Source: Benincasa hispida (Eukaryota; Streptophyta; Magnoliopsida; Cucurbitales; Cucurbitaceae). Taken from it: 64,000 nt of DNA. The notes under the pieces are model-generated. The model was not told the origin of the DNA and searched no databases. It saw only the letters and a program-made list of their open reading frames with translations. The stretch is from contig NC_052357.1 of NCBI RefSeq assembly GCF_009727055.1, positions 19,107,005 to 19,171,004 of the forward strand. Direction: 5' to 3'. How positions within the stretch are numbered: the first letter of the stretch is position 1; every line of letters begins with the position of its first letter. Positions 11,750 to 23,739 of this stretch are shown here, in pieces. Both the position numbers and the translations under genes were made by a program.

Positions 11750-14700
11750 TCATTTTTGTTTTCTATCTGATGCTTTGCTGTGAACATAAGGATACTCAGC
11801 TGGTCCAGTCCACAAACCCCAAAGCAAAATTAGGTGAAGACTTAGAAGCATGATGGAGGAGTACATATTTGAAGGATAGACATTCCAACAAAACTCTATC
11901 CCTGCAAACAGAAGCAAACTACAAAAACAAAACAAAAAATAATCAACAATAACGATATATTGTATGTGTCCAAATTAATCCAGACAAGATTGATGAGTTT
12001 TTCAGCAAGGTACCGTAATAATGTAGGAAACGGTGTCCTCCACAACAGATATGGAATGGAAAAGAAATACCTGCAGCATAACCAATTTTGAAATTTAGAG
12101 CCAATAACACATTTCTTCAGATAGGACAAGTTATATGGCCATGATTAGCAGATTATATAAACGAAATTTCAGGCACCATTGCTAGAGTATAGAATGGTGT
12201 TAGTAAAAATATGAGATGCAGTCGTCAACAAGTGGTTTGAGATGATTCATCCTTTTCCATTAATTGTGAAGGACTAGAGTGACTTGAGCTTACCATGAGT
12301 AGAACTGATAATGCAGTGATCGAGCACACAAAATACCAATGAAATTCCCAACAAACATCATTGTTACAACATCTGAGCCGATGAAATAGTGGGAGGAATC
12401 GTCCAGTGAAAACGAGAGACGGGTGTTAGACACCAAGAAAAGATAAGAAATGTATATAACAAATCATCATATTTCAGTTCACATCAAACATCATTTTACC
12501 ACCAACGTACGTTCTTCCTGGAGTAACTTGAAGGATGGCTTGTTATTCTTAGATATCTGCTTGGGAAAGGAACTTACAGGAGCCAATCTAAGTTTAATAG
12601 AGAGAAATTGAGAATGGATGAAATTGAAAAGCCCACCTTCATGCCTAGAAGAAAGTGAACAAATATTAAATATTAATGGTGCGGCACATGCTCCAAAAGA
12701 TAAACCAGTGCAATCATAGGACTCATAACCCACTAGACAGCCAATTCATAGATTGACAACGTTTACCGACCGATAAAAATAAACCGGGTCAAAATGAACT
12801 TAGATCAACTAGCATAAAATATATGTTAATGACCCAGAGGTCCTGGTAAAAATTCCCACCCCCATTGTATTCAATAAATAAATAAACCGGAAGGGGAAAA
12901 AAACAAAAAAGAGATAAATATTTTTGTCCTTACAATTAGACATCAACTTTGCAGAAACGAGATTCTCATAAAATTTATGACCAATGTTTTCTCTGAAAAT
13001 CTTCCCCTCCTAACAGGTTCATAGAATATTATCACCATAATAACATTAATCCCTACTTTATTGTCAGTTAAAGGTAAAGCACTTACTTGCACCACTTGTA
13101 ATGAGCAAAAACTGCCAACAATATCAGGTGAGTAATCAGCAACAAAGCAGCAAACTGTTTTGACACAAATATTGGTTCGGGGACGAACTTGAAGTTAACG
13201 GACCTAATACACCAAGGCACAAGCACTTTGAATCGAAGAAACAGAATTACAAATAAAGATGATTCAACACAAGAAGTTTCTCTTAAACCAACTATATTGT
13301 ACCATTTAGAAAATAGCTAATAAATACAGGTATAAGATGTTCTTCAAAATGAGCAGGGCTTTCAAGTACAGTGAGATGTACCAAAAGTGGATGAAGACGC
13401 GCCCAAGATTGAAAGCTCTTGATATGTATGCAAATGGATGTGAAACTATAAAAGGAAGTGCCAAAAGAATCTGCAAAACCGTTGAACAGGTAAGCGTAAA
13501 TAGATGACAAGGCACTCTCGATGATGGAAATAGCAATTTTAAAAATTAAAACTCGCCCAGCCCTCCTTATACATCAAGCTAGTAGAAACTCATGGTAAAC
13601 TTGAAAGCACTATAAAACAAATTTTATGGGGAAAATAATAATATGTCAAAAAATACCATAAAGGAATCCAAAATTAAGAGCTCTTTTAACCCAGAAGACA
13701 TCAGCTACTGACATTGAAAATTAAGATAGGAAGCAAAGCACCTGCACAAGAGCTGCCCCAGCTAAAGCTGTTATCACTCCACTGATATCGATAGCCTGTC
13801 ACATAGGTTGGAGTATCTTAACAAATAATTTGAACAAAAATAAATTTGGAAACTAAGGCAAGTAAACAATAAAAATGAAAACAAAAACTACCTTTAACAT
13901 CAGAAGTAATAAGGGTGGTGCATATAGAAGAATGTTCATCTTTATGGAAACAGCAAGACTACAGAAATAGATAACTAGAAGTTAAAAGCGGTAACATCAA
14001 AAAAATAAGATGATACTACAACAGAGATTATGATACCTGAAGATGATTAATCCAAGGTTCCACCTTCGTAGAAGAACTAAGGCCAATGCAGCATGAAGAA
14101 GAGTCATGGCAAAGCAATCGTTGAAGAGACGAAGCATAAAGATGGAGTGCACTCGTTTGGAGAGGGATAGTAAGCAAAAAGACCAGAACGGAAGCTGGAA
14201 GACAATCAATTTGAAAGGTTTTGAAGATTTAGAAAGTAGCAAAGACGTTCTACATCCTCAGTCTGTAACAGGCAGGGCAAGATTTTTTTTTTTTTTGTGT
14301 GTGTATAGAAACAATTACTTTAGTTGAGAAGAAATGAAAGAATACAAGGGCAAGATGAAAAGGAAGTCCAGATTGCAACGGCGACAGAACTAAAGAGAAA
14401 GGCCAGTGTCAAATGATTTTACAGATTATAGTTTTGACCATAAAGCACAAGGGAGAATGTCTTTTTTCATCAAGAAAGACACTAACCAAGATCTGGATAA
14501 GTGCAAAGAAGAAACATACAATAAAGATCATACTAAGTATTTGATAGGAAACCATACTATGCCCATATCACTATCAAATAAAGCTAAAGAAGCGGTCAAT
14601 GAAGCAAGACCATGTAAAAACTTCAAAATGGGATTAAACTACTTATTGCCATCTACAATTACTACTTGGACATATACTACTACTCGTAATTAGTGTTAGC

Positions 14701-16170
14701 CTCAGCTAAGGTAAGGACTAATATGCTGCCGGCTAAGTTGTGTTACTTGTGTCAAGGCACCTAGTTTATATTCTGCAGCATAAAAGAAGTAGAATGAGAT
14801 AAGGAAGGGGAGACAAATGCTTACCGCATCGGTCTTTGCATAGATAAATAAGACAATTCCCAGATTTATAATGTACAAGACACCAAAAAGAATCTGCAAT
14901 AATAGAAGTTCATTACAACTCGGAACAAAAACAATATTCCCTGAATCCATATGGCAGAAGTGTAGATACGAAAGAAGTATGAAGCACTTGAAATTTTTAT
15001 CAGATAATGTGACCCACCTCACCAGCAAAGAAAATGTGAACTTATTTAAACATGCTAAAAAGATCATTCCATTTTTAGAACAAAAAATTGCAAAGAAGTG
15101 TTTGAAATACTTTTTGTGAAAACAAATCCTATATTCTAATGGATAAACTAATTTCTAAAACAAGTTAAAGCAGTTTTTCAACTAGAACACAAGTTTGTGG
15201 ATGATGATTTTTGTAAATAGTATCATTAATCTTTCCAAGTCATAAACTATATTTCTTACTAACAACTTTGAAAAGAAAATAAATATAAAAATAAAAATAA
15301 ATAAATCAGTTTCTCTTTCTCCAAGAGTAATTGACACAGTTCCATGATCTCTATAAGTACAAACTATTTACCTGCGCTGGATAGACCTCTCCTCCAGTGA
15401 CATACTGTATGGCAGAATAAATATACAAGAACCCAGCTGGATAAACTAGAGGTCCAGTGTCTCCTTGCAATTTGCTGTAATCCCTCTCCCCTCCCAAAAA
15501 TCCACTTACCTGCTTGAAAATAATACCAAGATGTAAAACCTAAGTACAATATCAAACAAATGTTCATTGATGTCCAATAAAGGCTTTACTTGAGATCAGA
15601 ATTCCAAGCAAAATGAAATAATTCTTAGACATTCTAATCTTAATCTGTAATACTATCATTTTTTTTCTGTTTACTGTTATAATTCTTACAGCGGGAAGGC
15701 CAATCTTGGAACCAAGTACGATGACCATTAGTGTCCAAGATCATAAAATGCTTTACTTGAGCTCCAAATTCTAAGCAAATTAATCTTACAATTATCATAC
15801 ACTCTAATCTTAATCAGTAATTTATGGTTTTTTGCTGTTTTATCTGAGGAATTGGGGTCACGGCATATATAGTTAAGCCAAAATCAAAATATCTACTACT
15901 AGTAAGACGACTTACTTGTGACATGTAAGCGTCCCAATCAATTTTAGTATCTGGAAACAAACAATCAATGGCGTCAAAAGGGCACATCGAAAATTCATCT
16001 TAAAGAACAGAAATGAGTAGGAATTCGATCTCACAGGGGACATATGCGATGATAAGGCCGACAAGGATGGCATCGGCCAGTAACAAAAAGAACGCGAATG
16101 CAAGCTTCGGATTTCGACAATATTTGTGGCTGGCTGATAACCTCGGAGGTTTCGCCGATTTGGCAGCCAT
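11750..16170 (-). CDS. ALG3: ALG3, Dol-P-Man:Man5GlcNAc2-PP-Dol alpha-1,3-mannosyltransferase, 13 exons
   Basis: ALG3 adds the sixth mannose, from dolichyl-phosphate mannose, to Man5GlcNAc2-PP-dolichol on the ER lumenal side, committing it to the lumenal N-glycan precursor path. Coding exons in minus order: 16170-16035, 15950-15916, 15509-15372, 14893-14825, 14194-14037, 13958-13892, 13795-13742, 13470-13382, 13203-13087, 12644-12578, about 12424-12294, 12070-12014 and 11918-11750. The sum is about 428 residues, close to plant ALG3. Recognisable family blocks are [19 protein letters not shown] (exons 2-3), [13 protein letters not shown] (exon 3), [20 protein letters not shown] (exon 5), [11 protein letters not shown] (exon 8), [20 protein letters not shown] (exon 11) and [11 protein letters not shown] (exon 12). 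Hydrophobic stretches fit a polytopic membrane protein. The start is the first ATG, giving MAAKSAKPP. All junctions checked are GT..AG except the acceptor before exon 11, where no AG exists. That boundary is uncertain. Confidence 0.92.
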
Positions 16171-17880
16171 GGCGTTCCCCGTCGTCGATGTGCCCTCCGT
16201 CCACTGACTTGCAATTCCGTTGACTGAGACGGCGCTGGTCCGAGAAGCAGGCCGATCGAAATCGCCATTTTTGGATGGGCTGCAAATTGGGCTTTTTACC
16301 CAACGTGGATTTTACATCTAAATCCAAGCATTTGAATTTTGAGCCCTAACAAGAGGAGTTTTTTTTTTTTTTTTCTTTCTTTCTTTGAAAAGAAGCATGG
16401 TGCTATTGTGTTTTTGAAAGCTTAAAATTACTTCTTTTTTTTTTTTTCAAAATCATTTGAAGCATAATTTTAATCAAAATTAGTTTTGACGATTGAAAAT
16501 TATATTTAAAATTATAAAATAAAATGTTAATTTTTGGTGAATAAAAACGTGTTTCAAAATGATTTTGTATGGAGAAAAAATTATTTTAACTTTAAGTTGA
16601 AATCACTTCTAAACATGTACTAAGGCTAAAAAGTATTGGCAAAATGCACTCCTTTTTTTTTTTATGATTGCAATATTATACATTAAACTATGATGATATT
16701 TGTGTTTTTTTTTATTGTAACTCTAACTTCGGTGTTGTATTAGGTCTAGCACTGATTATAATTTTAAACTTTTAGAAAATGTGTATTTAATTGTATGAAA
16801 TTCTATATTAAACTACCAAAATGAGCATGACTTGATTAACATAGTGTTTTGCTTGTACTATCAAGTCAAAAATCAAAGTCAAAGATTTGATTATCCTACC
16901 TTACATATGGTTAAAAAAATCTATATTGAATATGATTCAACGAAACAACACCATTAATTAAATGATTCGATGATATAAATATATAACATGCCTATTAAAC
17001 AACTGTCAATAAGATTGACACAACAGGATAGACAAACAATATAAATATTTAAAAATAATAATAATAAGTGAACCTTTTAAATGTGTCACTTTATTCTATC
17101 AAAATAAAAAATAAAAAAAATATGTCAAATCCAAGAGATTAAATATAACGATGTAATATTCCAATTTTTATAAATATAGTGATAAAATATTAATATTTAA
17201 ATTAATAATGTATTGTTTTTACTCCAAAACTAAGGGTGTGTTCGAGGGCCCAATATGAGTTGAGAAGAAATCCTATATCATCTCAATGTTTGAGGGCCCA
17301 CTTTTATATATCACCCATTTCAAATGTCCAGTCCAATGGTTTGCAAACAGTAATTCAATTTGGAGGGGTGTTTCGTATGTCTCTTCTTTCCCTCACACGT
17401 CTCTACCTCTCCCCTCTCCCTCTCACATCTCCCCCTCTCCCCTTTCTCATATGTCATCCTTCAGATTTCTTCTCTCCCCTTTCTCGCATGTGAATCCCAT
17501 TCACAGATCTCCTTTTTCAGATCTCTTATGTCCCCTTTTTGTAATTTCCACTAGTCCCTTATTGCATAGATATCATATATTTGTTGATTTTTTGTGACAT
17601 GTACAAATGGCACATGGCATGTGGCCCTTAAACATGGATACAAATTTTTTTCAAGCAAGTTGTAAAATGGCCATGTATAAGGCCAATAAATGAGGTAAAA
17701 TCTTTTGAGGGGGATGAATGTAATAAATTTCATATCCTATCTAAATTTTTTTCATCAGTAGAATGAATTTAATGAATTACATATTCAATCTAAATTAACA
17801 CTATTTTGTAAAATTATTTGACTTTCTTTAATGGGAAGTTTAGAATGAATTATAAAAAATTGAACTGTATACCATATCTT
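16171..17880. other. intergenic region upstream of ALG3
   Basis: The part next to 16171 should be the ALG3 5' leader and promoter (minus strand); T-rich runs at about 16360-16385 and 16432-16450 lie within it. A pyrimidine-rich stretch at about 17385-17540 ('ctctcccctctccctctcac') opens several short overlapping frames that have no conserved motif and look like composition effects. No gene was recognised. Confidence 0.5.
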
Positions 17881-19732
17881 TGTTGGGTTTTATGTCCTAA
17901 AAACTCGCAGTTTCTAAAATGATAAACATTTTCTATTATCAATATACTTGTTATTGATCTCATAAATTGTATGAAAGTCTAAATCCAATAAACTAAGACC
18001 TATAACTATTGTATGAGTACTTGAACTTTTTGTGGAGACATAAGAGTGGATCAGGTTCGAGTAAATAGTCAAAATGATCTATGGTACATGAATGAGGTTC
18101 GGTACCTTATTCTGATAACACCATTGGATGCGGCCTACTTTGTAGTTGTTACAAAGAGTTGTAAAGTGCTACATACGATGTGATTCTAATTCGTACATGT
18201 TATGACATGAGAGTGTGGGCGTTCTATGCAATGAGTTTGCATAAGATCAGAACCAAGAAATAAGTCACTCTTACTTTATAACGCTATTTACTATTTAAGA
18301 CTGGCTATTTCACCTAGATGACTTAGGTTAACTCGATCTTAATCCTAAGTTAGCTATGAACTCCTGTTTGTTCGAGATTATCCTTTGATCTGCAAACGGT
18401 GAGAGTAGTCCAACAGCACTGCTCAATAAGCTTACCATTTTCGGGATAAGATCGAATGAATAGCTGGGGACATAGCCTTGCAAGATGGAGTTCATGCCTA
18501 CCCGATTTAGGGATAAGAGAAAGGTTGTTCTCTCAAGTACTGAATCCAAGTCTTGAACAATGGGCCACACCCTCTCACTAGGTTAAGAGAATTTGGTTTG
18601 GTGATTGGATCACAAACCAGTTATTCATTAGAGGATCAGTAGGGACTTGAGGAATAAGACATAATCTCGGGGGTAAAACAGATATTTGACTTAGCTGTTA
18701 TTACGAACAACCTATGAAGGGTTGACTTGTTGATTATGGTTAAATCATGTTGACATAATATATCTACAGTGAGGGGAGTGCAACTATGAGTTTTAGTGGA
18801 ATGATTCATTAGTTAACGAATGGAGATTAATATGATCTAATGAATTTAGCCAATTAATCTCAGATCATTGGAGCTCATGATCTATAGGTCCGCAAGGTCT
18901 CCCTACTAGCTTGTAATGGACTAGCTTTAAAATAGCGTGATAAGTTAATTTGAAACGTTCAAATTAGAATTACGGGAATTTGTAATTATATGAGATATAA
19001 TTATGTTTAATTTTAGAATTAAACGAAATAGGAGAATTTATATATTTAAATATGATTTAAATATATAAAGATGGATATGTGTTAAAATTAATTTAATATT
19101 TGATATTAATTTAATTAAGTTTTATTTAATAATTAATTTATGAAATTAATTAAATTTTTATTTTTAAAATAAAAATAGATTTATAAAATCAAATTTTGAT
19201 TTTTAGATAAAATTGAAAATTGGAAAACAAAACACACTTAAATGGAAAAATGAGTTTTTCCATTATCTATCTTTGAAGTACCTCACACATGAAGCAACAT
19301 CTTGGCCTTGTCTTCTTCTAGCATGAGCTGCAACTCATGCAGCTCTTCTCTTTGCATGTTGATCTGCAATATAATGAAGAGATTGGAGTGAAAAACGGGA
19401 ATGCAATCTACATAATTTTGAGAGAAATTTCGGTTTGAAGAATGGTTCTTCAACAAGGTTGCTGTAGTGAGCTATTCTCCTTCATCCCTTGATTCAAGCT
19501 TGTTTTGAGTCCCACAACTCAATATAGAGCACCAATAGAATAGTGGGGAAGATCTTGAGGTGGTCTACAACAAGATATGGAGAAGATAGCAACTAGAAAT
19601 GGAGCTTTAAAGAAATTCTACAAGAGATATGTCTTGAAACCCATTTTTCTACAAAAGCAGGCTTTATATTTTGCCAAAATTAAGGAATTTGAATGCTTAG
19701 ATGATCCTTGTGCTTCCGTTGCAATTGATACA
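17881..19732 (+). repeat. solo LTR, family A copy 3
   Basis: It begins TGTTGGGTTTTATGTCC at 17881 and ends TTGATACA at 19732, with family A landmarks in order (for example 'ttgttacaaagagttgtaaa' near 18147). The five bases before it are ATCTT and the five after are ATCCT, compatible with a 5-bp target duplication carrying one later change. No primer site or gag follows its end, so it is a solo LTR left by LTR-LTR recombination. It lies opposite in strand to copies 1 and 2. Confidence 0.82.
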
Positions 19733-20400
19733 ATCCTACAATCTTGAGATTGGAAAGAATAAAAAAATGCAATCAAACTCTTATTCCAAATAGGATGGAT
19801 ACAATAATTGAATTATAAGATTTTAAAAAATAGTGTTCATACTAGCAAATTATTTTAGAGTACAAAAAACTAAACTAGATAACACTGACATATGAACTCT
19901 ACACACCCAAACACAACATATGAACTTTGCACACCCAAACATAACATATGAACTAAGACATAACAACTTTGCACACTTAAACACAAACATCTACTTCTCT
20001 ATGCATCTCATTATGCGTTAACAGTTGTCACATCTCTACCAATTCTCATAGTCAAACTTAAATTGCTCAATCTGTTTAGCGAGTAAGAGTAGCGCATAGC
20101 AATCAACTTCTTTCTTTTTATTTTTATTCGTCGCCTCAAATGCATTACTTTACATTCATCTCTTAGTTGCAGGTCCCCGTGTTCAACCTCGGATCATTCC
20201 GAGAAACTTGCGTTCTCGTTATACTTGGCGAGAAAGCAAGAAAATTTGTGACATGAATGCATGGTCATCGCATATAAAATTAAGGCATACTTCATATTCT
20301 TCAAATTATCGTATGATCATCGTATACACCATTAATGCATATTAATCGGATTAATGCATGATCAGCGAATGACCATCAACGCATATCCATTAATGCAACA
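19733..20400. other. repeat-derived non-coding DNA
   Basis: No gene was seen. Around 19885-19990 the phrase 'acatatgaactttgcacaccc' recurs about three times with variation, a small tandem repeat. At about 20170-20230, 'ggtccccgtgttcaacctcgg' resembles the 3' part of gypsy LTRs found elsewhere in the window ('agtccctgtgttcgaccctgg' near 38212). A gypsy LTR remnant on the plus strand is therefore likely. Confidence 0.4.
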
Positions 20401-22288
20401 AATTAAAAGTTTCATTTCCCGCATCATTAAGCATACTTAAAATTCACAGAAAAGGGATAGAAAACTTTTACTTTTGTAGAACCAAGTGAGAATCCAATTC
20501 TCCAATTGGTATTTTAGAACACCACTAAAAGAGCAACCTTCCTATCCTCTAAGAAACCTTTGGTAATTTTGGTTTGTAGGAAACAATTGAATTTGGAAAA
20601 AGAAAGGGAAAAGTTGGAATTTTCTTTGATAGAAGTATAAAAAAAAAAAAAAAAAAAGGCCAAAACGGTTTTGTACTTTTTTATCAACCGAGATAGAGAG
20701 AGAGAAATGTGGAACCACCCACGTTTTTAGATAATTCCCCTACATGGGAGTTATCTAATTAATTAAATTAATTATTAATTGATAAATCATGAATTAATCA
20801 TGAATTAAGTCTAATTTAATTAATTATTTTATTTAAATCATATTAAATGAAACATCTCTCATATAATATATAGTTTTAATTCAATTAATTAAATTAAATT
20901 AAATATTTATTTTATTCTCCGATTAAATTATCTCCAAATTAGATATCAAATATTTAATTTGGCTTACATTTGAATCATATTCAATTGTATTTCTCTCATA
21001 ACTTATAGTTTTAATGTGCATCAAATACACATTACTTTAACTTATAGTTTCAACATGAATCCAATTCACGAATATTTGAACTTCTTCAATTATTTAATTC
21101 TCCTATAAATTAATTTTGAATCATATCCAAAAATAAAATTCTATTATAAAATTTAATTAAAATATAAACTTTATATCATAATGTATCATTATACATTATA
21201 TTATTTCCCTAAGTGAATTTGAATATTTCAAACTCTATTCAAAGCATAGTTACTTAAATTCCCTTTATGAGCTAGGAAGAGGACCTCATGGACCTACAGA
21301 TCAGAAGCTCTAACGATATGGATTAATTGTCTAAACTCATTAACCAATTAAACAATGTTCGTTAACTGTGAGTACACTTCACTAAAGACACATAGTTGCA
21401 CTCTTCTCACTGCAGATATATTTTTGTGTCCACGAATATAGACTAATGACAGCAAGTTAGTCCTTCATGAGTGTTTGTAATACCAAATGGGTTAAATTAC
21501 CGTTTTACCCCTATGTTACCTCTGTATCCTTAAGTACCAGTGCTTCTTTAATGAACAACTTGTTTATGATCCAACCATGAAACCTTTCTCGAGCCAGTGA
21601 GAAGGTAGGGCCCTTTGTTCAAGTCTCAGAGACACCACTTAAGGGAACACTCATCTACTTATCCTAAAATCGGGAAGAAGTAAATTCCATCGCGTGAAAT
21701 TATGTTTCCAGTTCTCTACTCGGTCTTGTCCCCAAAATGGTAGGCTTATTGAGTCAGCATATTGGTCACTTTCATCCATACAAATCAAAGGACAATCCTT
21801 CATGAACAGGAGCCCATAACTCACTCAAGATTAAGACTAAGTTGCCTAGGTTATTCTAGTGAAATAGAAACCTAACTAGTCAACAAAGTTACAACTAGTG
21901 GTTACTATTTCTTGGTCCGGTCTTAGCAAACTCATTGCATAGGATACCCCCACTCACATCTCCCCTACACGAACGCATTGGATCACTGCATTTGTATCAA
22001 ATACAAAGTGGGTCGTATCCATAGTGTCACTAGGAAGGTACCCACTTTATCCTTATACTATAGGCCATTTATGTTGTATCTTGAACATTGATCCTCATAT
22101 GTCTCTACATATAGTTCAAGACTCATACAATAGGCTAGGATGTTAGCTTATTGGATTAGGGTTATTTAGGCAAGATAAATACAAGATAAACAATAATTAT
22201 TTATTGCAATAAACATTAATAACACTTTATTAATGATCGATCAAATGTTACATTTACGATCAACGAGTTTTTGGGGATAAACCCAACA
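20400..22288 (-). repeat. LTR, family A copy 4 (lower edge approximate)
   Basis: On the minus strand it starts TGTTGGGTTTATCCCC at 22288 and follows the family A landmark order ('gagctaggaagaggacc' near 21268, 'ccctttgttcaagtctcag' near 21611). The lower edge is not clear: the sequence drifts into other repeat DNA between about 20230 and 20460. It contains an A run at 20640-20658. It could be the 3' LTR of the decayed copia that extends to 43447, but a plus-strand fragment lies between it and that element, so this is only possible. Confidence 0.6.
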
Positions 22289-22299
22289 GTTACAGACAT

Positions 22300-22770
22300 G
22301 TCAAAGCCCATAACCTTTTATTCTGATATTAGTGGTGCTCTGGCAAATTCAAGGAAGCCTCAAAACCACAAGCGTGTAAACTTTTTTCCCCCGTTGCCTT
22401 AAGCCTATAAGAATTCTATTGTCCATAGCCACATATTATGACTATGAGATATGGCAAATGGTTGACAAGATTATTTTTCTGAATGGCAATCTTGAAGAGA
22501 CTATTTATATGTCTCAGCCCTAGGTTAGGAGCAAAAATTTTGCAAGCTGAATCGATCCATTTATGGGTTGAAACAGATATCCAAATCTTGGAACATTAGA
22601 TTTGATACAGCGATCGAATCTTTTGGTTTTAATCAAAACGTTGATGAACCATGTATCTGCAAGAAAATCATCAACAATAAAGTAGCTTTTCTAGTACTTT
22701 ATGTGGACGATATCCTACTCATTGAGAATGATATAGGATACCTTACTAACATTAATACAAAACAATAAAC
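22300..22770 (+). pseudogene. copia reverse transcriptase fragment, rearranged
   Basis: Three-frame reading gives RNase H wording (YSDISGALANSRKP) at about 22320-22365. Reverse transcriptase wording follows: FLNGNLEETIYMSQP near 22480, then an open frame at 22568-22768 with SWNIRFDTAIESFGFNQN and the catalytic YVDDIL. In intact copia elements the RNase H domain follows the reverse transcriptase, so the order here shows rearrangement. Stops and frame changes break it, although YVDD is intact. It lies in the opposite strand to the copia remnant that starts at about 22900. Confidence 0.75.
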
Positions 22771-22880
22771 TAGTATTGGGCCTTAATTCCCTAGTTTATT
22801 GTTTTGTACTAATTTTGAGATCTTAGTGTTGTCCTAAAGCGAGTGGGGTGTACATAAAACTAGTACAAAACAATAAACTA
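22756..22880. repeat. perfect inverted repeat plus third copy
   Basis: The 18 bases at 22756-22773 (TACAAAACAATAAACTAG) are exactly reverse-complemented at 22791-22808, with a 17-base loop between. A third copy in the first orientation is at 22864-22880, followed by 'acccaatata', which mirrors the 'tattggg' of the loop. This marks a head-to-head junction between oppositely oriented copia pieces. Confidence 0.85.
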
Positions 22881-23186
22881 AGGCACTAAGACCCAATATA
22901 GAAATATCTCCCACTTTCCCTAGTCTAGTCGCGGGCGGTCCCATAGACCCATGCTCTGAAGGTGACCCTGAAACACTGTAGCCATGAGAGCCTTCGTAAA
23001 TGGGTCAGCAACGTTATGCTCCAAAGAGGTCTTCGTGACAATCACGTCCCTTCGATGCATTATCTCACAGAACAGAGGTGACGATCATGTCTGAAGCAAT
23101 CTTCGTGACGATCACGTCCCCTGACGCTCTATGTGTTTCCCGCGCCTGTGACTCATGGGCTCCTTGGAGTTCGCCATAGCACCACT

Positions 23187-23428
23187 ACTGTACAATAAAG
23201 GGAGATGGGCCTTAACATGTATGGAACAACTTCCAGCTTTGTCAGGAACCTCCTGAGCCAAACGTCCTCCTTAGCAGCTTCGCAAGCCCTGTCTCTTATA
23301 CACATCTAGATGTGTATAAGAGACAGACTGTACAATAAAGGGAGATGGGCCTTAACATGTATGGAACAACTTCCAGCTTTGTCAGGAACCTCCTGAGCCA
23401 AACGTCCTCCTTAGCAGCTTCGCAAGCC
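23187..23428. repeat. exact 102-bp direct duplication around Tn5 ends
   Basis: The 102 bases at 23187-23288 (from ACTGTACAATAAAG to CGCAAGCC) recur without a difference at 23327-23428. The only sequence between them is the 38-base palindrome at 23289-23326. All other repeats in this region are diverged, so a perfect duplication here is out of character and fits an assembly or library artefact. Confidence 0.93.
23289..23326. other. two Tn5 mosaic ends head to head (library adapter)
   Basis: 23289-23307 reads CTGTCTCTTATACACATCT and 23308-23326 is its exact reverse complement. This 19-mer is the hyperactive Tn5 mosaic end used in transposase-based sequencing libraries. Natural Tn5 carries two 1.5-kb IS50 copies, and nothing of the kind is here. 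It is read as adapter sequence incorporated into the assembly, within the copia RNase H remnant. Confidence 0.97.
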
Positions 23429-23739
23429 GCTATATACTTGGAGTCGGCGATGCACCCCTACTTAGTGCTTCGCCACACTACTGCTCCTTCGTTAAGAGTA
23501 AAAACTGACTCTGAAGTGGACTTCCGAGAGTCCTTATCAGCCTGAAAGTCTGAATCCGTGTATCCAATCACGATTAAATCCCTAGTTCCATACACGAGTA
23601 TGTAGTCCCTCGTTCTCCGAAGATACTTAAGGATGTTCTTAACTACAGTCCAGTGACCCTGGCCTGGGTTAGACTGATACCTACTATTTTGTTATTAACA
23701 ACTATTTTACCGAAGTCTCCGGCAACGGTGCCAAAAACT

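Larger units (their letters stand above)
22925..23690 (-). pseudogene. copia RT C-terminus and RNase H remnant
   Basis: Minus-strand translation gives SRYQSNPGQGHWTVVKNILKY (about 23680-23618), then GAVVWRST, IADSKYIAACEAAKEDVWLR and a NVADPFTKAL-like end near 22990. These are the tail of copia RT and its RNase H. A stop replaces the usual residue before GCIADS. The reading is interrupted at 23289-23326 by two Tn5 mosaic ends and repeated through an exact 102-bp duplication. The broken reading there is therefore likely an assembly fault rather than mutation. Confidence 0.8.

Noticed and set aside
14106..14693. Plus-strand open frames within the ALG3 gene
   Set aside because: Antisense to ALG3 exon 5 or inside its intron; no recognisable product.
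16031..16327. Minus-strand open frames over ALG3 exon 1
   Set aside because: They are out of frame with the conserved ALG3 start; the spliced frame from 16170 is clearly the real one.
17236..17597. Three overlapping plus-strand open frames
   Set aside because: All arise from a pyrimidine-rich stretch coding Ser/Pro/Leu; no domain, and the frames overlap each other.
23289..23326. Natural Tn5/IS50 insertion or horizontal transfer
   Set aside because: Only two bare 19-bp ends head to head, no transposase, no 9-bp target duplication, and a perfect 102-bp flank copy instead; adapter artefact explains it.
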